Shown here: positions 48,568 through 56,873 of the stretch, piece by piece
How positions within the stretch are numbered: position 1 is the stretch's first letter
Layout of the letters: each line of letters starts with the position of its first letter
Source of the DNA: JACVRW01 sp963716215
Lineage (GTDB): Bacteria > Actinomycetota > Thermoleophilia > Solirubrobacterales > Thermoleophilaceae
Assembly (NCBI GenBank): GCA_963716215.1
Contig: OY970298.1
Span: 1,860,001-1,924,000, forward strand
Direction: 5' to 3'
DNA length: 64,000 nt
The notes under the pieces: generated by a model
Database searches by the model: none
Told to the model about the DNA's origin: nothing
Seen by the model: only the letters and a program-made list of their open reading frames with translations
Program-made: the position numbers and the translations under genes

Positions 48568-49300
48568 CGCGGCCCCTACACCTAGGAAGAAGGTCTACGA
48601 GGACATCGCGGGCGCGCTGCGCGGTCAGATCCTGCGCGGGGAGCTCGTGCCGGGCGAGCGGCTCCCGCGCGAGAGCGACATGGCCGAGCACTTCGGCGTG
48701 AGCCGCGCGACGGTGCGCGAGGCGCTGCGCATGTGCGCGGGCCAGGATCTGATCCACACCGCCGAGGGCTCGAGCGGAGGCAGCTTCGTGGCGCGTCCCA
48801 GCAGCGGACGGATCTCGGACTCGCTTCGATCCGGCCTGGACCTGCTGATGGAGGCGCAGGAGATCTCGCTGGAGGAGCTGCTGGAGATCCGGCTGCTGCT
48901 GGAGGTGCCGGCCGCGCGCTTCGCGGCGCTCAGGCGCACCGAGGAGGAGGTCGACCGGCTCGAGGCCTCGAGCCCGATCGAGCTGCTCGAGCTCGCGCCG
49001 ACCGATCAGTACGCGTACAACGAGGAGTTCCATTCGATCCTGATCGAGGCCTCCGGGAACGTGCTGCTGTCGATCGCGGCGCGGCCGATCTTCGCCGTGC
49101 TTCAGCGCAACCTCGGGCGCTCCAACCTCGACCCCTCCTTCCACCGCGCGATCAACGACCACCACCACCGCATCGCCGCCGCGGTGAGTGCCGGCGATCC
49201 CGACCGGGCCGAGCGAGAGATGGTCGATCACCTGGCGTTCCTGCAGCCGTTCTACGAACGGGCGTGGCGGGACGTCCTGACGGCGGCCGAGCACGGGTGA
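48554..49300 (+). CDS. GntR family transcriptional regulator (FadR/FCD type)
   Basis: 248 residues. The winged helix holds 'GERLPRESDMAEHFGVSRATVREALRMCAGQDLI'. The FCD domain has 'LEELLEIRLLLEVPAARFAALR', 'YNEEFHSILIEASGN' and 'INDHHHRIAAAV' with the metal-binding His/Asp set. The start codon is inside the palindrome ATGTCAGACAT, so the protein probably represses itself. The same 18-bp site before the CitE operon (20 kb away) marks a second target. The CaiB gene downstream overlaps its stop by 4 bp and is part of the same unit. Confidence 0.93.
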   Translation: MSDIAAAPTPRKKVYEDIAGALRGQILRGELVPGERLPRESDMAEHFGVSRATVREALRMCAGQDLIHTAEGSSGGSFVARPSSGRISDSLRSGLDLLMEAQEISLEELLEIRLLLEVPAARFAALRRTEEEVDRLEASSPIELLELAPTDQYAYNEEFHSILIEASGNVLLSIAARPIFAVLQRNLGRSNLDPSFHRAINDHHHRIAAAVSAGDPDRAEREMVDHLAFLQPFYERAWRDVLTAAEHG

Positions 49301-50496
49301 CGCTGCCGCTCGCAGACGTCCGCGTGCTGGCCGTCGAGCAGTTCGGCGCCGGGCCGTGGGCGACGCTGCAGCTGGCGGACCTGGGCGCGGACGTGATCAA
49401 GCTGGAGGACCCGGCCTCCGGCGGCGACGTCGGCCGCTACGTCCCGCCGTTCCAGGAGGGCGAGGACTCGCTCTTCTTCGAGACCTTCAACCGCAACAAG
49501 CGCAGCATCTCCCTCGACCTGCGCCACCCTGGAGGGCGCGCCGTTCTCACCGATCTCGTCGCGGCGGTCGACGTGGTGTTCTCGAACCTGCGCGGCGACC
49601 AGCCGGAGCGTCTCGGGCTCACGTACGAGCAGCTCAAGGAGTTCAACCCGCGGATCGTCTGTTGCTCGCTGTCCGGCTTTGGCATGACGGGCCCGCGAGC
49701 GCGCGAGGGCGGCTACGACTACGTGATGCAGGGAATGGCGGGGTGGATGAGCCTCACCGGCGACCCGAACGGGCCCCCCACGAAGAGCGGCCTGTCGCTC
49801 GTGGACCTGTCCGGCGGCTACGTCGCAGCGATCGCGATCATGGCCGGCCTGGTGCAGGCGCGGCGGGACGGGACCGGCTGCGACTGCGACATCTCCCTAT
49901 TCGAGACCGCGCTCGCCGAGCTCTGCTACGTGGGGACGTGGGCCGCCTCGCGGGACGAGTACGCGCCGCCCCGGCGGGCCAACTCGGCCCACCCGTCGAT
50001 CGTCCCGTTCCAGAACTTCGCGACCGCCGACGGCTGGGTGGTCGTCGCATGTCCCAAGGAGAAGTTCTGGGTGCGCCTGTGCGAGGTGCTCGAGCTGCCG
50101 GACCTGTCGACCGACCCGCGCTTCGCCGACTTCGCCGGCCGCGACGCCAATCGGGAGCAGCTGCTCCCTGTCCTCGACGAGGCGTTCGCGCGGCGCCCGA
50201 CCGCCGAATGGCTCGAGCTGCTCGCCGAGGCGGGGATCCCCACCGGCCCGGTCAACACCGTGGCCGAGGCGCTGAGGGATCCCCAGGCGCTCGCGCGCGA
50301 CGCGGTGATCGAGCTCGAGCACCCCCGCCTTGGGACGGTGCGCGAGGTGGCCACCCCGCTGCGGGTGGGCAACGAGCCCAAGCCCGCCGCTCCGGCGCCC
50401 TCGCGTGGCGAGCACACCGAGGAGATCCTGCGCGATCTGTGCGGCTACGCGGCCGAGCGCACCGCGGCTCTGAGAGCCGACGGCCTGTTCGGCTGA
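49297..50496 (+). CDS. CaiB/BaiF family CoA-transferase
   Basis: 399 residues. 'QFGAGPWATLQLADLGADVIKLEDP' and 'NRNKRSISLDL' are the CoA-binding blocks, and the Asp in 'GGYDYVMQGMAGWMSLTG' is the class III nucleophile. It shares a message with the GntR regulator whose operator is also before the CitE-MaoC operon. It may therefore supply the CoA ester used there, as RipA/Ict-type transferases do in itaconate breakdown. That pathway link is inference from regulation; the enzyme family is certain. Confidence 0.9.
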   Translation: MTLPLADVRVLAVEQFGAGPWATLQLADLGADVIKLEDPASGGDVGRYVPPFQEGEDSLFFETFNRNKRSISLDLRHPGGRAVLTDLVAAVDVVFSNLRGDQPERLGLTYEQLKEFNPRIVCCSLSGFGMTGPRAREGGYDYVMQGMAGWMSLTGDPNGPPTKSGLSLVDLSGGYVAAIAIMAGLVQARRDGTGCDCDISLFETALAELCYVGTWAASRDEYAPPRRANSAHPSIVPFQNFATADGWVVVACPKEKFWVRLCEVLELPDLSTDPRFADFAGRDANREQLLPVLDEAFARRPTAEWLELLAEAGIPTGPVNTVAEALRDPQALARDAVIELEHPRLGTVREVATPLRVGNEPKPAAPAPSRGEHTEEILRDLCGYAAERTAALRADGLFG

Positions 50497-50952
50497 CTAG
50501 TCGGCGCGGCTCGGGTCGCCGTCCTTGGCGGTCCAGGTCCCGAGCACCATCAGCGTCTTGGTGCCGGTGACCCGTCCGCTGCGGCGGAGCAGGTCGACCA
50601 CCCGCTTGAGGTCGTCCACGTCCTTCACGCGAATCCAGACGAGCGCGTCGGGATCGCCCGCGGTCGTGAAGACGGCCTGGACCTCGGGCAGGCCCACGCC
50701 CACGCCCGCGATGTCGTCGACCTTCGTCGTCCCGGCGAACTGCAGCTCGGTGAACGCCTCGAGCGGCCGCCCGAGCTGCGCCCAGTCGACCTCCACGGTG
50801 TAGCCGGTGATCACGCCCGTCTGCTCGAGGCGGTCGATCCTGCGCTTGACCGCGGGGGCGGAGAGCGAAACGCGCTCGGCGATGTCCGCGAACGACCGCC
50901 GCCCATCCTCGCGCAGCAGCTCCAGGATCTCGTTATCCGTACCGTCGATCAC
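50497..50952 (-). CDS. Lrp/AsnC family transcriptional regulator
   Basis: 151 residues from GTG 50952, where the usual 'IDGTDNEILELLREDGRRSFADIAERVSLSAPAVKRRIDRLE' helix-turn-helix starts; ATG 50994 is a less likely alternative. The RAM ligand domain follows ('VQAVFTTAGDPDALVWIRVKDVDDL'). It is divergent from an AceE-like gene with 110 bp between, so it most likely controls that gene in response to an amino or oxo acid. The arrangement resembles mdeR-mdeB of methionine breakdown in Pseudomonas putida. Confidence 0.9.
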   Translation of the reverse strand: MIDGTDNEILELLREDGRRSFADIAERVSLSAPAVKRRIDRLEQTGVITGYTVEVDWAQLGRPLEAFTELQFAGTTKVDDIAGVGVGLPEVQAVFTTAGDPDALVWIRVKDVDDLKRVVDLLRRSGRVTGTKTLMVLGTWTAKDGDPSRAD

Positions 50953-51062
50953 GCAAGAATCGTAAGCGATAAGGCGCTTTGGTGGCCGAGACATGCGTTT
51001 TGCCCGGTCGACAGCGACGGTCAATGGCGCTGATCGGCGCCACTACCTAGCATTTCGCCGAG

Positions 51063-53387
51063 ATGTCCGTGCCCAGCGTGAGTGAGGCGAGTACCTCGCA
51101 GGAGACCCTCGAGGCGCTTCAGCGGCGTGTGCTGTGGCTCGCGACGAGCATCGTCCACCACGCGAACAAGGTGCGGGAGACGCCCTCCGGGGTGAAGGTC
51201 GGCGGCCACCAGGCATCGTCGGCGTCGATCGTGAGCATCATGACCGCGCTCTGGTTCGCCCACCTGCAGGGCCCCGACCGCGTGTCCGTCAAGCCGCACG
51301 CCGCCCCAGTGCTGCACGCGATCAACTACCTGCTGGGTGAGCTCGATCCGCACTACCTGACCGAGCTGCGCGCTTTCGGTGGGCTGCAGAGCTATCCCAG
51401 CCGCGCGAAGGATCCCGACCGCGTCGACTTCTCCACCGGCTCGGTGGGCATCGGCGCCACGGCGACGCTCTGGAGCAGCATGGCGCACCGCTACGTCGCC
51501 GGTCACTTCGACGTGCCGCGGGGCGGCCGGCAGGTCGCGCTGGTGGGCGACGCGGAGCTGGACGAGGGGGCGATCTGGGAGGCGCTGGTGGACCCGATGG
51601 TCGCGCGCCTCGGCGAGGTGCTCTGGGTGGTCGACCTCAACCGGCAGTCGCTCGACCGCGTGGTCCCCGACATCGCCGCGGGGCGCATCGGGTCGATGTT
51701 CGAGGCGGCCGGCTGGCAGACGATCGTCGTGAAGTACGGTCGCCTGCTGCGGGAGCTGTTCGCACGCCCCGGCGGCGAGGCGCTGCGGCGGCGGATCGAC
51801 GCGATGCCCAACGAGGAGTACCAGCGCCTCCTGCGCAGCCCGGTGGACCAGCTGCGCGAGCGGCTGCCGGGGGAGGGGCGCGGCCGGCGCGACGTGGAGC
51901 GCGTCATCGCGAGCCTCGACGACGCCGAGGTCACGGCCGCGATCCGCGATCTGGGCGGGCACGACCTCGGCGACCTGCTCGACGCGTTCCGCCAGGCGGA
52001 CGAGGCCACCGACCGCCCGTCCGTGGTGTTCGCCTACACGATCAAGGCCTGGAGCCTGCCGACGGAAGGCCATCCCGCCAACCACTCGGCGCTGCTGTCC
52101 GACGAGCAATGGCAGCATCTCGCCGAGGAGCTCGGTACCGACCCCGCCGACCCGTGGGCCACGTTCGCGCCCGGCTCGCCCGAGCACGAGCTGTGCCGGC
52201 AGACGGCCGAGCGGTTGCGCCGGGACACGCCGACGGATCGCAGCCCGCCGTCCGTGCCCACCGAGGTCGGGCGCCGGCACATCGGGCTCGCGTCGACTCA
52301 GCAGGCGTTCGGCCGGTTCTTCGTCGACCTCGCGCACGCCGCCCCGGACGTTGCCGAGCACGTCGTCTCGGTCAGCCCCGATGTCGCCTCGTCGACGAAC
52401 CTGGGTGGCTGGATCAACCGCGTGGGCGTGTGGAACATGGGCAACCGCATCGACTGGTTCGCCGACGACACCGACACGCTCGTCCGCTGGCGTGAGTCGG
52501 AGCACGGACAGCACCTGGAGCTGGGGATCGCGGAGGGCAACCTGGTCGGCCTGCTCGGCGAGCTCGGTGCCACCTGGTCACGCGACGGGCAGCCGCTGCT
52601 GCCGATCGGCACGCTCTACGACCCGTTCGTCAACCGCGCGCTCGAGCCGTGGTCGTTCGGCATCTATGCGGGTGGGCAGTCGATCCTGATCGGGACCCCG
52701 TCAGGGGTCACGCTGGCTCCAGAGGGCGGAGCGCACCAGTCGGTGATCACCCCGTCGGTCGGGCTCGAGCAGCCGGGCTGCACCGCGTGGGAGCCGGCGT
52801 TCGGGCAGGACTTCGAGTGGGCGCTCCTGCACGCGCTCGGCCGGCTGGGCCGCGAGGGTGGCGAGTCCGCCTACTTTCGCCTGAGCACGCGTCCGGTCGA
52901 CCAGGACCTTGCCGGCGTGCCGCAGGAGCCGGCCGACCGCGAGCGGCGCCGGTTGGAGGTGCTGGCCGGCGGATATCGCATCCGCGAGGCGCCGGAGTCG
53001 CCGCAGGTGACGCTCGTCGGCATGGGCGTGGTCATGCCCGAGATCCTCGAGGCGGCCACCGAGCTCGAGGCGGCGGGGGTGGGGGTGGACGTCGTCTGCC
53101 TCACCTCGGCGGACCTCGTGTTCAGGGCGATCCGGGCCCGGCAGGGGCTGGCGGATGGGGACGACGCGGTGCTCGACGCGCTCTTCCCGGAGGCCCGCAC
53201 CACCCCGATCGTGACGGTCCTCGACGGGCACCCGCACACCCTGTCGTTCCTCTCGGCGGTGGGCGGTGCCCCGATCGCCACGCTGGGGGTCGACGACTTC
53301 GGGCAGTCGGGCGACGTGCAGGACCTCTACGCCCGGTTCGGGATCGACGCGGACACGATCGTGGGAGCCGCCGCCGACCTCTGTTAG
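51063..53387 (+). CDS. AceE/MdeB-like 2-oxoacid dehydrogenase E1 (transketolase-like, homodimeric type)
   Basis: 774 residues, shorter than AceE (about 890). 'GGHQASSASIVSIMTALWFAHL' starts the TPP fold, and 'GDAELDEGAIWEAL' to 'DLNRQSLD' is the GD-N thiamine diphosphate motif. 'GHPANHSALLS' and 'LELGIAEGNLVGLLGELG' (catalytic Glu) define the PYR domain. It resembles the E1 encoded by mdeB, which handles 2-oxobutyrate. No E2 or E3 gene is near, so it would borrow them or act alone. Divergent from the Lrp gene, which probably regulates it. Confidence 0.88.
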   Translation: MSVPSVSEASTSQETLEALQRRVLWLATSIVHHANKVRETPSGVKVGGHQASSASIVSIMTALWFAHLQGPDRVSVKPHAAPVLHAINYLLGELDPHYLTELRAFGGLQSYPSRAKDPDRVDFSTGSVGIGATATLWSSMAHRYVAGHFDVPRGGRQVALVGDAELDEGAIWEALVDPMVARLGEVLWVVDLNRQSLDRVVPDIAAGRIGSMFEAAGWQTIVVKYGRLLRELFARPGGEALRRRIDAMPNEEYQRLLRSPVDQLRERLPGEGRGRRDVERVIASLDDAEVTAAIRDLGGHDLGDLLDAFRQADEATDRPSVVFAYTIKAWSLPTEGHPANHSALLSDEQWQHLAEELGTDPADPWATFAPGSPEHELCRQTAERLRRDTPTDRSPPSVPTEVGRRHIGLASTQQAFGRFFVDLAHAAPDVAEHVVSVSPDVASSTNLGGWINRVGVWNMGNRIDWFADDTDTLVRWRESEHGQHLELGIAEGNLVGLLGELGATWSRDGQPLLPIGTLYDPFVNRALEPWSFGIYAGGQSILIGTPSGVTLAPEGGAHQSVITPSVGLEQPGCTAWEPAFGQDFEWALLHALGRLGREGGESAYFRLSTRPVDQDLAGVPQEPADRERRRLEVLAGGYRIREAPESPQVTLVGMGVVMPEILEAATELEAAGVGVDVVCLTSADLVFRAIRARQGLADGDDAVLDALFPEARTTPIVTVLDGHPHTLSFLSAVGGAPIATLGVDDFGQSGDVQDLYARFGIDADTIVGAAADLC

Positions 53388-53464
53388 CCGCCCTCGGCCG
53401 CGGCGACAGATCCGCGAGGGCGAGGTGCCCTTCGACGGAGGGACCGCGATCCAGGAGGACCCGC

Positions 53465-53620
53465 GTGTCGGGGGAACGGTCCGGACGACTACGTCTGCGT
53501 CGAGTGCGGGAACGTGCTCGCCGAGGCGATGCACGCGCTGCAGATGACGAAGAAGGTGCGCGTGCGCTGCGGACGCTGCTCCACGGTCAACGTGGCCGTG
53601 ACAGGCGACGAGGAGCCTCT
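53465..53620 (+). pseudogene. Frameshifted small zinc-ribbon gene
   Basis: AGGAGG (53453-53458) precedes GTG 53465 by 6 bases. The frame starts VSGERS but runs out of homology at 53483. Removing one G of the GG at 53483-53484 joins it to 'DDYVCVECGNVLAEAMHALQ' and 'RVRCGRCSTVNVAVTG', a two-CxxC zinc ribbon. The downstream frame has no normal end and runs on to 54140 across other genes. It reads as a decayed gene or a sequencing indel. It shares the 545-bp gap 53388-53932 with a SnoaL fragment. Confidence 0.6.
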
Positions 53621-53828
53621 ACGTCTCGGCGAGCCGTTCGGCAACAGCACGGGCCTCGTCGATGTCGGTGTGGGTCGTCAATCGCACGAGGAGGCCATCG
53701 GCCGACCAGCAGATGGCCCATCCCTCCCGCTGATGGACTTGACCATCGACGCCGACCGGACGACCCTCTTGCTTGACCACCGCAAGCACGACCCCGTCGT
53801 CGAGGACGACGAACTCTTCGACCTCCAT
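53619..53828 (-). pseudogene. SnoaL-like (NTF2 fold) protein, N-terminus missing
   Basis: 69 codons from ATG 53828 read 'MEVEEFVVLDDGVVLAVVKQ', then 'GWAICWSADGLLVRLTTHTDIDEARAVAERLAE', the C-terminal half of a SnoaL-like protein. The first half (helices and 'YRGREA'-type segment) is not found upstream in any frame; the in-frame sequence there is unrelated. It is therefore probably a remnant of a longer gene. A complete SnoaL-like gene lies just beyond on the other strand. An independent short protein is less likely. Confidence 0.5.
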
Positions 53829-53932
53829 GAAGCTCCACCGGGTCGGGTGTCGTGGACTCTTCGGGCATCGTTGCGGGAAGTATCGCGCCTTGTCACGGGG
53901 GATCAGCGGGTGGATGCGGATACTGAGCGGCG

Positions 53933-54319
53933 ATGTCGCAGGAGAACGTGGAGAGGATCCAGGCGGGGTTTGCGGCGCACAACAGCGGCGACATCGATGC
54001 CTTGGTCGAGGTCTACGCTCCGGACGCGGTGTTCGAGACGCTGCTCCTGGGAACCCATCACGGCAACGAGGCCATCCGCTGGATCTACGAGGAGAACCAA
54101 AAGACCCTGTCGGGCTACGACGTCGTTCCCGTGGAGCTGATCGATATCGGGGACAAGGTGGTGGCGGTCGCTCAGGCGGTGGGCGCCGGTCCCGCCAGCG
54201 AGATCGCCGTGGACGAGCCGTTCGCCTTCGTGTTCACGTTCAAGGGCGAGCGGGTGGTGCGAGAGCAGGCCTTCCGAAACAAGGAAGAAGCCCTCGAAGC
54301 CGTGGGGCTGTCGGAGTAG
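53933..54319 (+). CDS. SnoaL-like (NTF2 fold) protein
   Basis: 128 residues beginning 'MSQENVERIQAGFAAHNSGDIDALVEVYAPDAVFE', the hallmark of the SnoaL-like family that is abundant in soil actinobacteria of this type. 'GNEAIRWIYEE' and 'PFAFVFTFKGERVVREQAF' complete the cone-shaped fold. It is a cytoplasmic dimer by family. SnoaL-like proteins include isomerases, cyclases and many of unknown role; no catalytic assignment is possible. It stands alone between decayed sequences and a convergent membrane-protein gene. Confidence 0.82.
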   Translation: MSQENVERIQAGFAAHNSGDIDALVEVYAPDAVFETLLLGTHHGNEAIRWIYEENQKTLSGYDVVPVELIDIGDKVVAVAQAVGAGPASEIAVDEPFAFVFTFKGERVVREQAFRNKEEALEAVGLSE

Positions 54320-54335
54320 CCGCAGCGAGGTTTCG

Positions 54336-54848
54336 CTAGCCCCTGGCGAGGGCGTCCGGCCGCCGTTCCCTGACGGCGGTGGCCAGGCGCTTGAGGGTGT
54401 CGTAGATCACCGGCAGCTCCAGGTAGTCGATCAGGATCGCGACCCACGCCAGCCAGCCGGGCAGGGCGGAGGCGGCGCCAGCCCCCGCGAGCTCGGCCGA
54501 AACGTACTCGTCGGTGATCCAGAAGATGTGCAGCCACTGCGAGTTCAGGAACACCAGGAACAGCAGCGGCCTCCACGAGAAACCCTCGCGCAGCTCGTTC
54601 ACGTACACGAGCGAGACCGTGATCAGCGCCGGGATCTCCGCGTAGTCGACCAGGAAGATCGCGAGCTTCACGAAGCCGTGCGGGCTGAAGAAGCTCTCGT
54701 CGGCGAGACGCAGGGCGATCGGCTCGGCGCCCAGCCAGTAGAGGTGGACGAGCTGCAGCATGAACAGCAGCGACGCGATCGAGACATTGAGCAGGTAGTG
54801 GCGCTCGTACCAGTCCCAGAATCCGTGCCAGAGGCCGCGCCAAGTCAC
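54336..54848 (-). CDS. Four-helix membrane protein, unknown family
   Basis: 170 residues from GTG 54848. Hydrophobic segments lie near 20-40, 56-80, 93-112 and 130-150. Aromatic residues are frequent ('HGFWDWYERHYLLN', 'NSQWLHIFWITDEYV'), with His and Glu inside or next to helices ('FMLQLVHLYWLGAE', 'DYAEIPALI'). No known family is recognised. It is divergent from a Fur gene, and the intergenic DNA has iron-box-like sites that could control both. A role in metal or redox homeostasis is only suggested by position. Confidence 0.7.
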   Translation of the reverse strand: MTWRGLWHGFWDWYERHYLLNVSIASLLFMLQLVHLYWLGAEPIALRLADESFFSPHGFVKLAIFLVDYAEIPALITVSLVYVNELREGFSWRPLLFLVFLNSQWLHIFWITDEYVSAELAGAGAASALPGWLAWVAILIDYLELPVIYDTLKRLATAVRERRPDALARG

Positions 54849-54864
54849 CCCGCGAGGCTACCAA

Positions 54865-54924
54865 TCTAATTAGAACAATTCAAAATAGGCTACCCTAACT
54901 CATAGAGAGGTGAGCCTAATTAGG
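54865..54924. promoter_or_regulatory. Iron-box-like operators in the Fur divergent promoter
   Basis: ATAGGCTACCCTAA (54885-54898) and, on the other strand, TTAGGCTCACCTCT (ending near 54908) each resemble half or more of the IdeR/DtxR consensus TTAGGTTAGGCTAACCTAA. Two perfect 10-bp palindromes, TCTAATTAGA (54865-54874) and CCTAATTAGG (54915-54924), flank the region. Whether Fur or a DtxR-type protein binds cannot be decided by eye. Confidence 0.58.
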
Positions 54925-54957
54925 GAACCCTCACAACAGCTTGCTAGCCTGGACCGC

Positions 54958-55404
54958 ATGAGCGCATCGGTGCCCGAGCTCAGCGAGCTGCTGCGCACCC
55001 GCGGCATGCGCGTGACGTCCCAGCGGCTGCTGATCGAGCGGGCTCTCCGCGACCACGGTAGTCACCTCACGGCCGAGCAGGTTCACGAGCTCGTGAAGCC
55101 CGTGCTGCCGGGCGTCACGCAGCAGACCGTCTACAGCACCCTCGCGCTGCTGGCCGACCTGGGTGTGGCCCGCCGCGTGGCCGCGCCCGGCCCGTCGACC
55201 CGCTTCGAGGCTCGGACCGACGAGCATCACCACAGCGTGTGCGAGCGCTGTGGCGCGGTCGAGGATCTGCACGTGCGCGTGCCGGTGAGCCGTGCGATCG
55301 GGGCGGCGCGCGACGGCGGCTTCACGCCCGCCAGCGCGACCGTCACGGTGCTCGGACTCTGCGCCAGCTGCTCCGCCGAGGACGCAGAGCGCCCGCAGGC
55401 GTGA
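54958..55404 (+). CDS. Fur family metalloregulator
   Basis: 148 residues. The winged helix 'GMRVTSQRLLIERALRDHGSHLTAEQVHELV' and 'TVYSTLALLADLGV' are typical of Fur. His90-92 with Cys95 and Cys98 ('HHHSVCERCG') and Cys135/Cys138 ('LCASC') form the structural zinc and regulatory metal sites. Whether it senses Fe, Zn, Mn or peroxide (PerR) is not clear; the nearby Mn catalase would suit PerR. ATG 54958 fits the family start. The downstream membrane gene overlaps its stop by 4 bp, so they are cotranscribed. Confidence 0.9.
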   Translation: MSASVPELSELLRTRGMRVTSQRLLIERALRDHGSHLTAEQVHELVKPVLPGVTQQTVYSTLALLADLGVARRVAAPGPSTRFEARTDEHHHSVCERCGAVEDLHVRVPVSRAIGAARDGGFTPASATVTVLGLCASCSAEDAERPQA

Positions 55405-56168
55405 CGAGCGCCCAGGTCGGACTGCTCGTCTCGGTGTTCCTCGCCTCCGCGGTGGAGTTCGTGGAGGCCTTCACGATCGTGCTCGCCATGGGCGTGACGC
55501 GCGGTTGGCGCGCGACCCTGTGGGGCACGGCCGCCGGCCTGGCGGTGCTGGTCGTGGTGACCGCCGTGGCGGGGTACGCGCTCGTGGAGTGGCTGCCGGA
55601 GTCGGCGCTGCAGCTGGCGGTCGGAACCCTGCTGCTGATCTTCGGCCTGCAATGGCTGCGCAAGGCGATCCTGCGCGCGTCGGGCCTCAAGGCGCTGCAC
55701 GACGAGGAGGAGGCCTTCCGGGCCGAGCAGGAGGCCGCGCGGCGCGCGGGCGGCGAGACCAAGCTCGGGCTCGACTGGTTCGCCTTCGTCGTCTCCTTCA
55801 AGGCGGTGCTGCTCGAGGGGCTGGAGGTGGTGTTCATCGTGATCACCTTCGGCCTGAACGCCGACTCCATCCCGCTCGCGGCGGCCGGCGCGGGGGCCGC
55901 CTGCGCGGTGGTGCTCACCTCCGGCGCACTGCTGCACCGCCCGCTCGCGCGCGTCCCGGAGAACACCATCAAGTTCGCCGTCGGTCTGCTGCTGGCCACC
56001 TTCGGCACGTTCTGGGCGGTCGAGGGACTCGGGGTCGTCGCCGAGAGCCGCGAGAGCCTCGAGTGGCCCGGGGGCGACCTGGCCATCCTCGGGCTGCTGG
56101 TCGCCTGGTCGACCGTCTCGTATGCGTGCGTGACAGCGCTGCGCGGGCGCGTCCCGGAGCCGGCGTGA
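55401..56168 (+). CDS. Integral membrane protein, COG4280-like, possible metal transporter
   Basis: 255 residues with about seven hydrophobic helices. 'EFVEAFTIVLAMGVTRGWRATLWG' and 'LLEGLEVVFIVITFGL' place glutamates in the first and central helices ('EFVEAF', 'EGLEVVF'), similar in kind but not identical to the REGxE motifs of FTR1 iron permeases. A charged loop of about 35 residues ('HDEEEAFRAEQEAARRAGGE') sits between the halves. Coupling to a Fur gene supports a metal-transport role. The COG4280 relation is from memory of the pattern and should be tested. Confidence 0.72.
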   Translation: MTSAQVGLLVSVFLASAVEFVEAFTIVLAMGVTRGWRATLWGTAAGLAVLVVVTAVAGYALVEWLPESALQLAVGTLLLIFGLQWLRKAILRASGLKALHDEEEAFRAEQEAARRAGGETKLGLDWFAFVVSFKAVLLEGLEVVFIVITFGLNADSIPLAAAGAGAACAVVLTSGALLHRPLARVPENTIKFAVGLLLATFGTFWAVEGLGVVAESRESLEWPGGDLAILGLLVAWSTVSYACVTALRGRVPEPA

Positions 56169-56377
56169 TGCACGCCGTCAGGGGGTTTGGGCGCTTCTGG
56201 TACGACTTCGTCGTCGGCGACGACTGGCGTATCGCGGCCGGCGTCGTGGCTGCGCTTGGGCTGGGCGCGCTTGCGGTGGAGGCACGGCTCGCCTCCGAGA
56301 CCGTGCTGGTACTCGCGATCGCCGCGGCGATCGTGGGCGTTGTTGTGGCGAGCATCCTGGGCACCGCGTCGGAGTAA
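56168..56377 (+). CDS. Small two-helix membrane protein
   Basis: 69 residues. The ATG overlaps the previous stop by one base. 'FWYDFVVGDDWRIAAGVVAALGLGALAVEARL' and 'VLVLAIAAAIVGVVVASILG' are two membrane helices. It is probably an accessory subunit of the COG4280-like protein or a small stabiliser of it. No family name is recognised. Confidence 0.72.
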   Translation: MHAVRGFGRFWYDFVVGDDWRIAAGVVAALGLGALAVEARLASETVLVLAIAAAIVGVVVASILGTASE

Positions 56378-56435
56378 CGGCCGACGGGCCGGGTAGTGGG
56401 CTCGCGAACCCGTCGCCAAGGCCAAAGGAGGAACC

Positions 56436-56858
56436 ATGGGGAAGACCGCCCGAGATGTGATGAGCGGCGGGGTGGAGTGCGTGGGTGAGAAGGAGACCGC
56501 GCTCGACGCCGCCAAGCGGCTTGCCGAGCTCGACGTGGGATCGATGCCGATCTGTGGAGAGGACAACCGGCTCAAGGGCATGCTCACCGACCGCGACATC
56601 GTCGTGAAGGTGCTGGCCCAGGGCAAGGACCCGGCCGATGTTGCCGCGGGCGATCTCGGTGAGGGCAAGCCGGTGACGATCGGCGCCGACGACCCGGTGG
56701 ACGAGGCGTTGCGCACGATGAAGGATCACAAGGTACGACGGCTGCCCGTCATCGACGGCCACGATCTCGTCGGGGTCGTGAGTACAGCCGACCTGGCGAC
56801 GTCGATCGACGAGGACAAGGTGGGCGACCTGGTCGAGGCGATCTCGGCCGCGCCCTGA
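56436..56858 (+). CDS. CBS domain protein
   Basis: 140 residues consisting of two CBS motifs (about 5-60 and 75-138), i.e. one Bateman module, with 'GMLTDRDIVVKVLAQG' and 'LVGVVSTADLA' as nucleotide-binding edges. An excellent AAAGGAGG lies 6 bases before the ATG. Stand-alone modules of this kind bind adenine nucleotides; several mycobacterial versions are hypoxia or stress induced. It precedes a small basic protein and may share its message. The target is unknown. Confidence 0.9.
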   Translation: MGKTARDVMSGGVECVGEKETALDAAKRLAELDVGSMPICGEDNRLKGMLTDRDIVVKVLAQGKDPADVAAGDLGEGKPVTIGADDPVDEALRTMKDHKVRRLPVIDGHDLVGVVSTADLATSIDEDKVGDLVEAISAAP

Positions 56859-56873
56859 GCACAGGAGGCAGAC

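Noticed and set aside
55401..56168. Direct annotation as FTR1 iron permease
   Set aside because: The REGxE motifs of FTR1 are not exactly present; only glutamates in similar places are seen, so a generic call is used.
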